From positions 39,416 to 103,415 of the forward strand of contig JABANP010000161.1 of assembly GCA_013115135.1 (NCBI GenBank): 64,000 bases of DNA, in the 5' to 3' direction. Each line of letters begins with the position of its first letter. Position 1 is the first letter of the stretch. The position numbers and the translations under genes were made by a program. The DNA comes from Perkinsus olseni. Taxonomy: Eukaryota; Perkinsozoa; Perkinsida; Perkinsidae. Below, one piece after another: positions 38,873 through 50,826 of this stretch. Below the pieces are notes generated by a model, which searched no databases, was not told the origin of the DNA, and worked only from the letters and a program-made list of their open reading frames with translations.

Positions 38873-39059
38873 CACCTCTGTCCGCGAGCCCCTCCAGTGG
38901 GGGCCCATGGAAGGCCGGTGAGTGACGATCGGACTTCCGTAGGGCTGCTGAGGACGTTCTGCCCTTTCAGAGTCGCTATTATACGCACGAGTTCCTCCGG
39001 TGTTTGGAGCAAAATTCACTTCGTTACAACCCCCATCGTCGGCGAGCTATTCTGAACAC

Positions 39060-41505
39060 GGAGGATGACAACTCGCTGAGAGGTGGGCAGACGCTTTTTT
39101 ACGGTCCGTAAACTGTTGGACGGAATTGAGAAGACTATAATGGCGCTGCGGAGCTATAAGCCTCTCGCGAGGGCACCAACCGTGTGGCATTCACGGACAA
39201 ATTCGCCGTCTGTGTCCGGCGGCTTTGAGGCTGTTCGCTTTTGGCGACCTGATGGCATGTTCTCCTGTGCATGTTATCGCTAGTGAGGGTGTACAGGCCC
39301 TCGCCCGATGATTATCGGAGTTGCGGATATCGTGGCTTACTCGTAGGCATGATGTTCAGGTAAACTAGAAGACATCCTCGCTACGGCCGTTGCCTCTCAT
39401 TGCCTCGATTGGGCCGACCTCGAGGCTGTTGCCCAGCGGAGGTATCGCCCGTCGCCCTTCCAAGGAGGAGGAGGAGGCTCGTTGCAAACAAATAGTTCAA
39501 TTCCATCATCGTCCCCGAACGATTCGGTTTAACGATAGCCTGTTGAGTCGAGTCAGTGAGTGGAGCCGAACGCGCAGAGCAATAGAAAACTGATCTCGTT
39601 GGTGAGCACGTGTTCAAGAGCATGAGAAGGAAAGCACGCGATTGCTGGGACGAACGGACGCACAGAGAGCATTGCTCTCAAAGCAATGTGAACACGCAGC
39701 AGCAAGGGACGCAGTTGTCATTATGATGAATCCCGTGCATGGAGGGGTCGTTGACGCATTTATACCAACTTTCTACGAAGGGGCAGAAGTATAGCTGAAG
39801 AGGGAACATGCTAATAGTAGTATAGCATCACCACCCATTAATTCAACCCAACCCCCAGACGAACGGTCAGGATGTTCCCGGTTTGACTTGGCAGTCACCA
39901 GAGACAGCAGGAAGCCGGCCACCCTTAGAATTCGACGGAATCGGCAACATAAGGGGCTCTTGATGCTTTTAGGATAAGCATACACTTGAAATTAGGTCTC
40001 GAATTTCTAAAAACATTTTTGCGTGCAAATGAATCGATCTGATTTCTCCTGAGTGTTACCCCTTGGAGGGTGTATCCGATGCAGCGTATGAACTGAGGCC
40101 TCGTGGCGCAATAGTATTAAAAGGACAAAACGCTGAAAACCCCAGACTTGCTAAGAATTCGTTGCCCGGTGTACTAGTTTGACGGTAGAGAAAGTAGACT
40201 GACGGCGCTAATATATGATCGAGCTGCGCACGCGATTGAGGTGGATCAAACCCAATGATGTATCCGGACAAACACTGATTCTGAAGGCGGGGCACTACAG
40301 TGTGTGAGGCATGTTTAAGGGAGGCTTGTGGGCCGCCGGGCGGGAGGTCGAAGGCTATTCAGCCTGTGTCTGGACTCCAGTAACTGGAATCGTCGTTCCG
40401 TCCCTCTATTCGGTCTGGCGATGAGCCGCTCGGCACAATGAGTGGATGGATGGATTAATGAACGTGTTATAGAGACTAGCTGGCTGGTAGGAAGTTCCTA
40501 GAGCCGAGTCCCCTCGGGGATGATGCGTGGTGAGACGCATAATCAACCTCTGTTCAACACAGCATAGAGTGTCGGAGGGATCCTAGTTCTTCTCCTTCTG
40601 TCTGCGTACAGACACTAGCACACAGACGCACAACCTATGAAGCTAGTTCGCCTGCTATCAGCCCTATTTTCGTCCTTACGCGTCGGGAGCTACGATACTG
40701 CCATTATTAGAAGCAGCGACGACTGCCAGTCGACTCTCTCGGGGTATGTCGGCCGGTGGCTAGCGTCACCATTACTGATTGGCAGCTGCTGGAGATAGGC
40801 TGACCGATTGAATATTTTGTGAGGACTGGGGACGAGCGCAGCGCAAATGAAGGGGCCACGCACTCTCCTTCAGGGTAGTTAAGCGGTGGGCTGCCAACTG
40901 GAATCATACTGAGCTCGACTGAGTCGCGCGTGGTTTGGCTGAATCAGTGCACTTTATCCTCCCAGGTTGAGCGCTCTTAGCGAAGCGCACCTTTTTTCTC
41001 GATCAGATGCGTCCCTGTGCGACATTGTGGTGTGGGACAGTCAACGACGATGCATCGAAATCCTCCAGAGGGCTACGACCGGTCCCACAACGCTGTCTCG
41101 GCTGCCCACTAGGAGCTCGATCCAGTTGTTCCGGGGCAAGCAGACGGGCGGTCGAGGAGTGCTATTGGAAGGAAGTAGCCAGCAGCATCCAGGAGGCATT
41201 CGCCGTCGCCTCGCTGCTGTGAGTGACGCCCACAATTGGCCGCGTAAACGTGCGTTCGACGTAAGGGTCGTCCAATGCTCATGTGAGGGGGAATTGGTGC
41301 AGACGACTCGTCCACCCTCCCTCCCGGCGATCGTCCACGTAGTTACTCGTGGTGGCTAGATATTCTGGGATGGGGAAGGTGTTTCTGATACAGAGTTTTC
41401 CAGGCAGCGTTAGTCGTTAGTCTACACGGACTCCTTCGGGAAGTCTTGCTCACTCTCAGTCGTCCCCTCTGGTCAGCTATCGGTTATCCAATCCTGTCAA
41501 AGCCC
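39060..41505. other. Region without a confident gene
   Basis: Several short frames occur (39083-39283, 39390-39593, 40967-41359) with occasional GT-AG-like signals. Some could be 3' exons of the SANT gene or exons of a separate gene, but none shows a recognised motif. 39600-40960 has stops in all frames. Confidence 0.4.
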
Positions 41506-43462
41506 ATGCAGCTTGCCGTCGGAGCTATTTACCTTGTTATCGTGGCTCAGGGCATCGTCGATGGAGCGCCGGATGAGGCTGGTCACGTGGGAGACATGGA
41601 CACGGCCTTCCGTGAGTTCACATTGAGGTGGGCCTAGGCGGCAACTCCCAGGCTGGTATTCTGTTTACGACCAATTGAGAACACAACACCCGCGTTTTCC
41701 CGCCTGGAACCAATCTGTTCTCTGCTCTCTTCTTGTCATCCGCCACTGAGCTCAGCTTCTCATCGTCGCAAGAGAGAATCAACGCTACGCTCGAGCCGTT
41801 CAGGTACCAGAAGAAGTACGACTCGGATGAGCAGTATCAAGTGGCGAAGAATGCCTTCGCGCAGAGTATGAAAATAGTCGCAGAGCTGAGAGCCAACGGT
41901 GAGGAGCGAAGCGCGCCTTGTTGCTGCTGTGCTGTCATGGAGCCTCGCAGGCGACATAACGCACGAGGTCGACGTCAACGAACACTCTGATCTACCAAGG
42001 GAAGTCTTCAATCAAATTCTGCACTGCGTTCCGGATCCGAAACCCAGTCCGAGTCTGCGAGCAAGTAACTTCACGGGTAAGGCCGGAGAGCCGCTTTTCC
42101 GGCGTAATCGGGCGTGCCTTTCAGACACGGACGATACCCCTATAAAAGCTCCTCCCGCGTCAGTAGACTGGGAAGCTGCTGGCGCGCTGGCACCAGTTAG
42201 AGATCAGTCGACCTTGTTCAATTCTTGTGGGAGCTGCTATGCTATTGGCGCCGCTGGTGGGTTAGCGTGTGGACTTCTGGCATTCACCGAGTACAGCTGG
42301 CCCGATAACGAATTTCCGAGGCTTTGCTGTTTTGTGTCAGTTGTGATGGAAAGCCACTTTAAGATCCAAACCGGAATCGCTAAGGTTGTCCCCTTCTCTG
42401 TGCAACAGATCGTCGACTGCAGTCAGGCGTACAACAACCAGTGAGTTCAATGAAGAGGGGGCTTTCTCAAGTTCGCCTTCTTTTTTCCAGTGGCTGCAAC
42501 GGAGGTACGCCAGATAAGGCGTATGCATATTGTGGGGTACAAGGTATCGTGAAGGCTTCGAGTTATCCCTACAAAGCGAAGCTCGGCACGTGCAAGACAT
42601 CGGTCACCACCGATCCGAGAAAGCAGTGTTTGAAGGTGAGCCGTCGTTGCTTCCCCGTTGTTGTAAATAGGCAACGCAAGATGGGAAGTTTCCCTAGTTC
42701 TATTCGAGTATCAGATATGCACGCATGCACAAGACGATCAGCGCATAATGAGTAACGGCCTTTCACGATCGATTCGATCTCTGCCTGAATTAGACATCTT
42801 CTTGTCATGGTTGGCTTGCTGAAGTTATCCCAATGTCTCTTCGAGTGGGTCTGTAGTCGTGGGCAAGAAGAGTCAGACGACAATTTTGAGATGATGATGT
42901 TGACCTCGGTCTCAGCGTGGGGACATAACACACGTGGTTACCATACCGGCGGCAGACGAAACAGCTATGCTGAGAAATGTCGCGAGAGGGCCGGTGGCGG
43001 TCAGCATATACGCAGGCGCCCCACCCTTCGAGTACTACAAGAGTGGCATCATCACAGGTGGGCTCTGCGTTGACCTCAAGCTGCTCTCGGGCATGGTTTG
43101 TTCGCCTTCGGTGCAGCCAAGACCTGCGGCGTGTCGAACGTGGATCATACAGTGGTCATCGTCGGCTACAACACCTCATCGACTGGAGTGCCGTGAGTCT
43201 TATTTTCGAATAACACAGGTTTCGGTCGCTATTCCGTTGGTTTAAGGTATTGGAAAATTATGAATACCTGGGGTAAGTCCTGGGGAATGAAAGGGTTTGC
43301 TTACATACAGAGAACCGGGAACCAGCCAGGTGAGGCGTCGCCTACGTCATCTCTCCAGTTGTCTCCTTATACTCAGGTCCGTGTAATATCCTTGTCGATG
43401 CTAATAAGTACCCCATCTACGGTAACTCGGTGAAGAGCTCCGTCTGTGCTGGTGGGCGTTGA
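41506..43462 (+). CDS. Cathepsin L-like papain-family (C1A) cysteine protease, ten exons
   Basis: The model is join(41506..41627,41804..41898,41951..42076,42125..42256,42341..42440,42491..42635,42916..43057,43117..43192,43247..43329,43377..43462), 368 residues. All nine introns are GT-AG and in frame. The signal peptide is MQLAVGAIYLVIVAQGIVDG. The propeptide has FREFTLRYQKKYDSDEQYQ. The mature enzyme has ASVDWEAAGALAPVRDQ (oxyanion Gln), SCGSCYAIGA (catalytic Cys; the usual Trp is Tyr), QQIVDCS, GCNGGTPDKAYAYC, YPYKAKLGTC, GPVAVSIYAG, VDHTVVIVGYN (catalytic His) and IMNTWGKSWG (catalytic Asn). It ends PCNILVDANKYPIYG and a short tail. The catalytic set is complete, so it is probably active in a lysosome-like compartment or secreted. 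Intron 1 carries a dispersed repeat. Confidence 0.9.
41674..41795. repeat. Dispersed repeat copy in intron 1 of the protease gene
   Basis: AATTGAGAACACAACACCCG and the following about 100 bp, including TCTTCTTGTCATCCGC, match 56083-56215 with moderate divergence. The first 25-30 bp also occur at 44459. The three sites share no gene context. Confidence 0.7.
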
Positions 43463-43505
43463 AGGTGCCTTTTCCGTAGAGTACATAATATGTCTCAAAT
43501 GACAA

Positions 43506-43625
43506 CAATATTTTTTTTCATGCCATTGTCAACCTCTTGCCTGTCATTATCAACCTCTTGCCTGTCATTATCAACATCTTGCCTGTCATTATCAACCTCT
43601 TGCCTGTCATTATCATGCCAATTTT
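43506..43625. repeat. 21-bp minisatellite, about five copies
   Basis: The unit CTGTCATTATCAACCTCTTGC is repeated just downstream of the protease stop, with looser TGTCATTATC-type repeats continuing to about 43770. No coding role. Confidence 0.8.
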
Positions 43626-44694
43626 GTCAGGCAATCGTCATCTTTTTACATGCCATTATCACAGCAGTGTAATGCCGTCATGACCACCTCATTGCCAACT
43701 TCTTGCCCGTCATTGTTACGTCAGTGATTTCATGTCATCGTCATCGTTAAACCTGCCATTATTACGTCATCGTGGCGTCGTCATGTCTCATCGACGTCCA
43801 CGACGTCATTTTCTCATTTCTTTCGGTCGCCCTTCTTCCCGTCTCTGCGACTTCGAGCGATTTCTGTGTAGACGAGCGTTGGTTCGACACTGGCGCGCGC
43901 ACTCCGCTCACCCCTACACCCGGGAAAGGGAGGTCGCAGCGCATCGCCGTCGTTTTCCTTAACCTATGTGGCAGCACGCGTGTGTTTGTCTTGTGTCAAG
44001 CCCAAGCTTTGAGAATAATTTCCATCGATTTAGTCAAATCAGGTCTTCCCAGCCACTCAACTGCATGTGGTGTTAAGTTAACACTGTTAACTCAATCGGC
44101 AAACCACTTGCATGAAACTTCTGCGCGTCATTTACCAGTCTTGAAATTGTACTGTCGGGGCAACACCACCGGCACTCCCATAGAAGAGAGAAAAGTGACG
44201 AATCGACAATGATGCGTGGACCACGTAGTATCTTTGTGACTACGCTGTGTGGTGAGGGGGAGGCTCGGAATCTTACCCTCATCACACATTGGGGATCTCA
44301 GATTCCCATGGTGCAGAGGATGGGAATGTGAACAGCACTTGGTAGGGCTCTGACTGCTCGAAGCAGACTGCTTCTGCAGCAAGACTCCTACTCATTTGCT
44401 TGATTGCATTCTTCGAGCGGTGCCAACCTAGGTTTGCCGCCTACTGTTAGAGACCGACTGATTGAGAACAACACCCGAGTTGTCATGCACTGTCGCGCAG
44501 TTGTGTCAATCTAAGAATAGCAGCGGGAAGATTTCCGGTATGGCTCAAGTTGACCCCCCGAAATTGACGTCCTTATCGGCGCAATTGATTTCCTTAACCA
44601 TGAATTTGTGTGCCTTATTTGCGGAATTGAATTCCTCATTTGAGGCCTGCCGCTAAAATGACTTCTTTATCCGCCAATTGTATCCCCCCATCTC

Positions 44695-44822
44695 GGCCCT
44701 ATCCGCCAATTTGCTGATGTCTCAACAACAACAACAACAACAACTCGCTAATGTGATGATATCATCCTCGACCCCCATATAGGCTACGGCAACGGCCCTA
44801 TCCGCCAATTTGCTGATGTCTC

Positions 44823-44860
<38 letters not shown>

Positions 44861-46188
44861 CTCGCTAATGTGATGATATCATCCTCGACCCCCATATAGG
44901 CTACGGCAACGGCCCTATCCGCCAATTTGCTGATGTCTCAACAACAACAACTCGCTAATGTGATGATATCATCCTCGACCCCCATATAGGCTACGGCAAC
45001 GGCCCTATCCGCCAATTTGCTGATGTCTCAACAACAACAACAACTCGCTAATGTGATGATATCATCCTCGACCCCCATATAGGCTACGGCAACGGCCCTA
45101 TCCGCCAATTTGCTGATGTCTCAACAACAACAACAACTCGCTAATGTGATGATATCATCCTCGACCCCCCATATAGGCTACGGCAACGGCCCTATCCGCC
45201 AATTTGCTGATGTCTCAACAACAACTCGCTAATGTGATGATATCATCCTCGACCCCCATATAGGCTACGGCAACGGCCCTATCCGCCAATTTGCTGATGT
45301 CTCAACAACAACAACAGCTCGCTAGTGTGATGATATCATCCTCGACCCCCATATAGGCTACGGCAACGGCCCTATCCGCCAATTTGCTGATGTCTCAACA
45401 ACAACAACAACTCGCTAATGTGATGATATCATCCTCGACCCCCATATAGGCTACGGCAACGGCCCTATCCGCCAATTTGCTGATGTCTCAACAACAACTC
45501 GCTAATGTGATGATATCATCCTCGACCCCCATATAGGCTACGGCAACGGCCCTATCCGCCAATTTGCTGATGTCTCAACAACAACAACTCGCTAATGTGA
45601 TGATATCATCCTCGACCCCCATATAGGCTACGGCAACGGCCCTATCCGCCAATTTGCTGATGTCTCAACAACAACAACAACTCGCTAATGTGATTATATC
45701 ATCCTCGACCCCCATATAGGCTACGGCAACGGCCCTATCCGCCAATTTGCTGATGTCTCAACAACAACAACTCGCTAATGTGATGATATCATCCTCGACC
45801 CCCATATAGGCTACGGCAACGGCCCTATCCGCCAATTTGCTGATGTCTCAACAACAACAACAACAACTCGCTAATGTGATGATATCATCCTCGACCCCCA
45901 TATAGGCTACGGCAACGGCCCTATCCGCCAATTTGCTGATGTCTCAACAACAACAACAACAACAACTCGCTTATGTGATGATATCATCCTCGACCCCCAT
46001 ATAGGCTACGGCAACGGCCCTATCCGCCAATTTGCTGATGTCTCAACAACAACAACTCGCTAATGTGATGATATCATCCTCGACCCCCATATAGGCTACG
46101 GCAACGGCCCTATCCGCCAATTTGCTGATGTCTCAACAACAACAACTCGCTAATGTGATGATATCATCCTCGACCCCCATATAGGCTA
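44695..46188. repeat. Compound minisatellite, 16 copies, each with a variable (CAA)n tract
   Basis: Each unit has a conserved part (GGCCCTATCCGCCAATTTGC, TGATGTCT, then after the tract CTCGCTAATGTGATGATATC and ATCCTCGACCCCCATATAGG) and a CAA run of 3 to 13 repeats. The conserved part is nearly invariant across copies, while the CAA run differs from unit to unit. Every unit contains the perfect 12-bp palindrome GATGATATCATC (one copy has a single change, GATTATATCATC). Confidence 0.95.
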
Positions 46189-46840
46189 CACATGCTCAAC
46201 ACTGGTCTCCTACCTCGACATCTCGGGTGCAGAAGGCTGAGTTCTGCTCACCTCCGCGAGTGCAACCATTAATAATTTTTTAGTTTCCTATGGTTGCAGT
46301 TTAATAGCGCGATCGCTATTGAAGTACCTCATTCTGGAACGACGTGGTCGTTCTGGAACGACACCTTCGGGGCATTCCCGGCTGCTAGGGGACCGCTCCC
46401 TGGCTAGCCAATGTAGTTAACATGTCTACTCCGTCTCGCGCACCATAACATGCTATCTCAATCTCAAGTTGCGATTCTTTAAGGCATCGTGTAACGTTCT
46501 GCAAGAACGGTTCTGGCGGCGGCCTCATGAAGCGGCTCTCTTATCGCTCGACAAATGCAACACAGGCTTCGAGGTACTTCCATTCATACTGGCTCGTGGA
46601 CAATGAACAGAACATGATCAAACACTTTGGCACCGAATATACCCTGGATGAAACGCTCATGAACGAATCGCGGTACACCTGACACGCTTATCATACTGGA
46701 TAATTCAACAGCATGTATTAAAAAGACTTCAAGTCAACAGAACACCGATCAGATGAAGAACAACTGTAGATTCGCGATTCTTTTCATTAACACCATGCCA
46801 ATCATTACACACAACCTTTCATACTGACCCACTGAAACTT

Positions 46841-48142
46841 TCAGTGGGTCAGCTTGACCCTCTTCGACGATGCACTCTCGCTTTGATCAGCCGATGGTCG
46901 CTTATCCGAGCCGGAATTTCCCTTCGCCGATTCGTCATCAGAGATCTCTTCGTTATATTTCATCTTGATCAATTTTGGACCGATTACTAATTGCCAGGCC
47001 GGGTCCATGTAGCACAGCAAGATGTTTTTAACGTCAACCTTAGCGACCCTCAGCGCTTCCGCTGCGGATGTCGCGAATCCGCGAAGACTCTCATCGCCCT
47101 TCTCGTCAATTACAATTCGCCAGCACAATTTAGCCGAGAGAATCTTGCTCGTCGGCGCTGAGTACGAAATGAAAACACCATCTTTGAGCTGCATTAGCGG
47201 AAGGGGAGGCAGAGAGAGCGCCGTTATATTCTCGGAAAATCTGACGTCGCGATAGGTGTACTTCATGTAATGCTCATTGATGATGGGATCAGTCGGCTCT
47301 AGCAAGATGGACGTGATAATCATCTCCGCCTGTCTCTCCTCAATCGACATTTCCTTGATAAAAACGCGAACAGCGTTTGGACCTTCGCCGTCTTCAACCA
47401 AGGTGCCGGGCCTGGGCAGAATCCAGCGAGTCAGAGTGAATGCTTCGTTCGCTGCCGCAGGAGAAGGATCCTCTCTCGCGAGACTCGATGATGGTTTTGA
47501 GTATTCAAGCGTGACCGGATGGATCAAGTTAATGGTATTTCCGGACTTTCTTGAAGCAAGCCCCCTGCCGAGATAGACAGTCCACCCCTTGCCTTCAACC
47601 GAGCATATAGTGATCCTTTTCAGAACTTTTGTACGCGGTGCGACGGTTATACCGAGCTCGGCGTACGCTGCAGAGATGAAACTATAAAGAACATGTTGCT
47701 GATCGCTCGTGACCGGCGCGAACTGCAGGCAATGTTTTGACTTCAGGTTACCGGGTTGGAAAATTGCAGCTTCTCCAGGAAGTTCCAGCTCGCAAGGCTC
47801 GTCCATCGGTAGCAAAAGATCGTAGTTTGGCAAAGTGCTCAACAACTTCAACTTCACTTTACCATGGCTCCCCCGTGTACTCTCCCTCGCGTCGATCTCG
47901 ATACCGCTCAGTTTACCCACGCCTACGATCGGATCTCGATTCCGGTAGATTCCCTCGGGTAATATGAGAGGTTCCCCGTGTATTGGGATAGCAAGATACA
48001 GCAGATGACGCCCGAATGGTAGGAAAGAACGACGGCGCATCTTTACGAGAAACAGCACGAACTCCTGTAGAACATGGGAACTTGCACTTCCACAATTCAC
48101 GCGCACTTTCATTCCACAGTTCGAACGAGTAAATGCAAGCAT
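46841..48142 (-). CDS. Intronless gene of unknown function
   Basis: A long minus-strand frame ends at 46841. The frame is open up to 48424, but its first part overlaps an inverted-repeat element, so I choose the ATG at 48142 (MLAFTRSNCGMKVRVNCGSA), giving 433 residues; 48112 is an alternative. The protein mixes beta-rich segments (SIEIDARE-type strands, WTVYLGRGLASRKSGNTINL, SLPPLPLMQLKDGVFISYSA) with an acidic, Ser-rich tail ending SSKRVKLTH, which looks like a nuclear localisation signal. I do not recognise a family. Unlike its neighbours it has no introns, so a transposon-derived or recently retroposed gene is possible. Confidence 0.55.
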   Translation of the reverse strand: MLAFTRSNCGMKVRVNCGSASSHVLQEFVLFLVKMRRRSFLPFGRHLLYLAIPIHGEPLILPEGIYRNRDPIVGVGKLSGIEIDARESTRGSHGKVKLKLLSTLPNYDLLLPMDEPCELELPGEAAIFQPGNLKSKHCLQFAPVTSDQQHVLYSFISAAYAELGITVAPRTKVLKRITICSVEGKGWTVYLGRGLASRKSGNTINLIHPVTLEYSKPSSSLAREDPSPAAANEAFTLTRWILPRPGTLVEDGEGPNAVRVFIKEMSIEERQAEMIITSILLEPTDPIINEHYMKYTYRDVRFSENITALSLPPLPLMQLKDGVFISYSAPTSKILSAKLCWRIVIDEKGDESLRGFATSAAEALRVAKVDVKNILLCYMDPAWQLVIGPKLIKMKYNEEISDDESAKGNSGSDKRPSADQSESASSKRVKLTH

Positions 48143-48216
48143 GGCTAGAGCCCAAAATAAGGATGTCAGGATCGGGGAATTGGTACCACACGCGACGGCA
48201 GAGTACGGGTAATTCC

Positions 48217-48462
48217 CAAAATCCAAGGGAAAGGTACAAAATCCAAGGAGGCACTTTCGGGGATCGTGTTGCCCACGGTAATAGTTCCGGTTTCTGGTTG
48301 CCCTGGGTAACAGTTTCGGGATCGGGTTGCCCTGTCGGGTTTCGGGAGGGGTTTCTGGTTTCCCGTTCCTGCCTTCACCCGCAGTTACAGGGTTTTTTCT
48401 GTTGATTTTGCCTCCCTGCCGCACGCGCTTCCTTGGATTTTGTACCTTTCCCTTGGATTTTG
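48217..48462. repeat. Perfect 33-bp inverted repeat flanking 180 bp
   Basis: 48217-48249 (starting CAAAATCCAAGGGAAAGGTA) is the exact reverse complement of 48430-48462. Each arm itself contains CAAAATCCAAGG twice. AGAGTAC...AATTCC occurs outside both arms (about 48200 and 48475). It is probably a small foldback or TIR element. Confidence 0.85.
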
Positions 48463-48469
48463 TACTTCA

Positions 48470-50826
48470 CCCGCAGAGTACGAATTCCAAAATCCGTGCG
48501 GGAAACTAGCGCTCGCCCAAGTGATCGATTAGCTGCGCAAAATCGTGCTGCGCGATCGTCAGGTTGAAACCATGCAACGATGGTCCTCGGGACCGGCATA
48601 CACGACAGCATGGCATACAGAGTATGGTCAGCGGCGGGACGGCGGCGATGCCCATCGAAGGGCCCGCGAGGGGTAGTAGCAACCGGGTGTTGAGGCCTCG
48701 CTGTGGGGGTGCTGCAACGGTTGGCCGCTGAGAGCTGCTCGTGTGAATCGATCGCTAACGCTGTTTATTTGGGCATGGTGTGGTACTGGTTGGGCTGGCC
48801 ACCTGGTGAAAATTGTGATTATTCTGTCGAACCTACAGGCCATAAGGCTTTCACACGACCAGAGTATTTCCGACAGGATTTTCGGCGAGCCTTGCTAGCT
48901 CGGTCATCCCGCCTTCGATCGTGTACCGATCAACTCAGTCGAAGCATCACCTCGCTGATGCAAACTAGGGTATGTGCCATTATCATCAGTACAGGGTGGC
49001 GGGACTCGAGTTGAAAATTTTAACTCGAGTACCGCCAGTGTTAACTTAAAACTATAGGGCTGCTGCAGCTGAAGGTCTCAGCCTCAGGCTTTGAGCTTTC
49101 ATGCTGATAATTCCGATTTCGAGGACCGCTCGCGATCGACTTCGCTGCAAATACTCGCGCGTCTTCACCGTTCCGTATCGAACAAAAACTTTGACGTCTA
49201 CATTGCAACACTATGTTCATGACAGAGCCGTTAGGAGTCACTGCGGTCACTCACCTGCGATGTTGAGGAGAGAGCGTTCTGTGCAAGTATTGGGTACAGG
49301 TGCTCGAGAAGGACGACGTGGATAGATAGATCAGATAGAGCTGTCGAGTCTTGTTCTGAGGGGGTATCTTTCAGTGTCGTCAAGTGCCAGCTTGACGGGA
49401 TGTCGTTTTGCTAAGGGGCTTCTCGATGCAGCTAAGAGGACATCAGAGGCGATTGTAGTAAACTTGGAGTGGAAATATCTTATTTTTATGAGAGCATGCT
49501 CGTGGTCCGAAAACCTAAACGGCGTTCTTTCGGGCCATAACTATACAAGCTTACGACACGGGTCCCGCTATAAGCCTGAGCCGGCCTGAACCCAGCGGAG
49601 GGCCCCGCGTCAGGGTGGGGGCCATTCTCAGCCTCACTACCAGAGTCGATTATGGCCTACGACAATATGTTGAAGGATCGAAGGGTGACACCTGAAAATA
49701 AGTCAAGTTAAATAGAAACTTCAGTTGGAAGGAGAACGGTTATTGCGATAAGATTTCGGTGGTGCGATCCCTCATTCTCCTTAGTCTTGATCATCTCAAG
49801 GACGAGATAGCCGAAGCCTCGCATGCTCGCGCGTCCGATTGATGATTTTCAGCTATCTCGGCTTGCCTCTGTTGCTGTTTCTCCCCGCTGCTTTGTCTGT
49901 TGTGTTGTGAATATCGGAGCTGAGTGAGAATCCTTGCAGCCATTATTCTCTGTCCTCAATCTTCCAAAGTGGTCCCGAAGGCTCCCAAGGTGCATCTTTT
50001 CTGCGGCCTACTAGTCGTGCTGCTTCCTCAAACGGTAGGTGCAATTGCTCTACGACTGGGAGTTGCCCTCTCGGGCGCTTCCCTACGGGCGTTCGTTTCC
50101 TGCTTCCTAGGTTTTGCTGGCCGGTGGTGACTCCCACGTGGACCCGGCCCCGTGCGATGACACTTCTACTAGCCCGTGTAGCGAGGCTCCAGGGCTGACT
50201 CATAAGGCGCTGCCAATAGGTTTGGACAGCAGAGGGGCGGTGAGATGATTAAATGCCGCGTCCGGGGATCGAACCCGGGTCATGTGGTGATTCAGGCCGG
50301 AGCCCTTCGTGGTAGCGAGTTGGTAGAGATAGATGAGCCACTCATGTGGAGGCAGGGCATAGAGTCGTCTCTCATCAGTACTGACAGTCTTATGAACGCC
50401 TTTATCGTCGGGCCCAGTGAGAACGGCACCAACAAGGTGAGGTGAACCCCGTGCATTGATGTGATCGGGTTGTCCTCGGTGTTTTAAACGAACCGCCTCA
50501 TCATCGCTCCGCCGGTTGTTATCGTGAAGATGGGCGAGCGCTTCCTCTGCAGGCGGGGCATCCACCAGCGGTAGCTAACGGTGGTGATGACGAGGGTCGG
50601 AAGTCTGCTCAACCATGGCCTGTATACGCTGCGATGCTCGGGCTCCTTTTGGTAAGTTCTCACGGTTGTCCCTACCGTCGTCGATGACCCTTGTCAGGTC
50701 TCGGTTATCGTCTTCGAGTATCTTCACTTGCGCTGGTCTGAGACAGACTTCAATGAGAATATTTCGACACCGCAGGAGAACACACAAGGAGGTCAGCTGC
50801 AGCAGCAAAGAGTTTCAACTCCGGGG
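48470..50826. other. Intergenic region, no gene recognised
   Basis: Only short, motif-free frames are present. A tRNA-like T arm lies on the minus strand at about 50255-50290. The most coding-like stretch is 50320-50442 (plus, ending AACAAG|GTGAGG), which I cannot connect to any gene. Confidence 0.4.
50255..50290 (-). pseudogene. tRNA 3' fragment (T arm and acceptor 3' strand)
   Basis: On the minus strand, CCCGGGTTCGATCCCCGG is followed by ACGCGGCA, a complete T arm with an acceptor-like 3' end. No matching D arm or 5' acceptor strand is found upstream. Confidence 0.5.

Noticed and set aside
43772..44212. 146-codon frame after the 21-bp minisatellite
   Set aside because: It overlaps repeat-derived sequence and other frames of similar length; composition is not coding-like.
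44695..46188. CRISPR-like array
   Set aside because: The repeats are long and directly tandem, with only a CAA run varying; there are no unique spacers and no cas genes, and the genome is eukaryotic.
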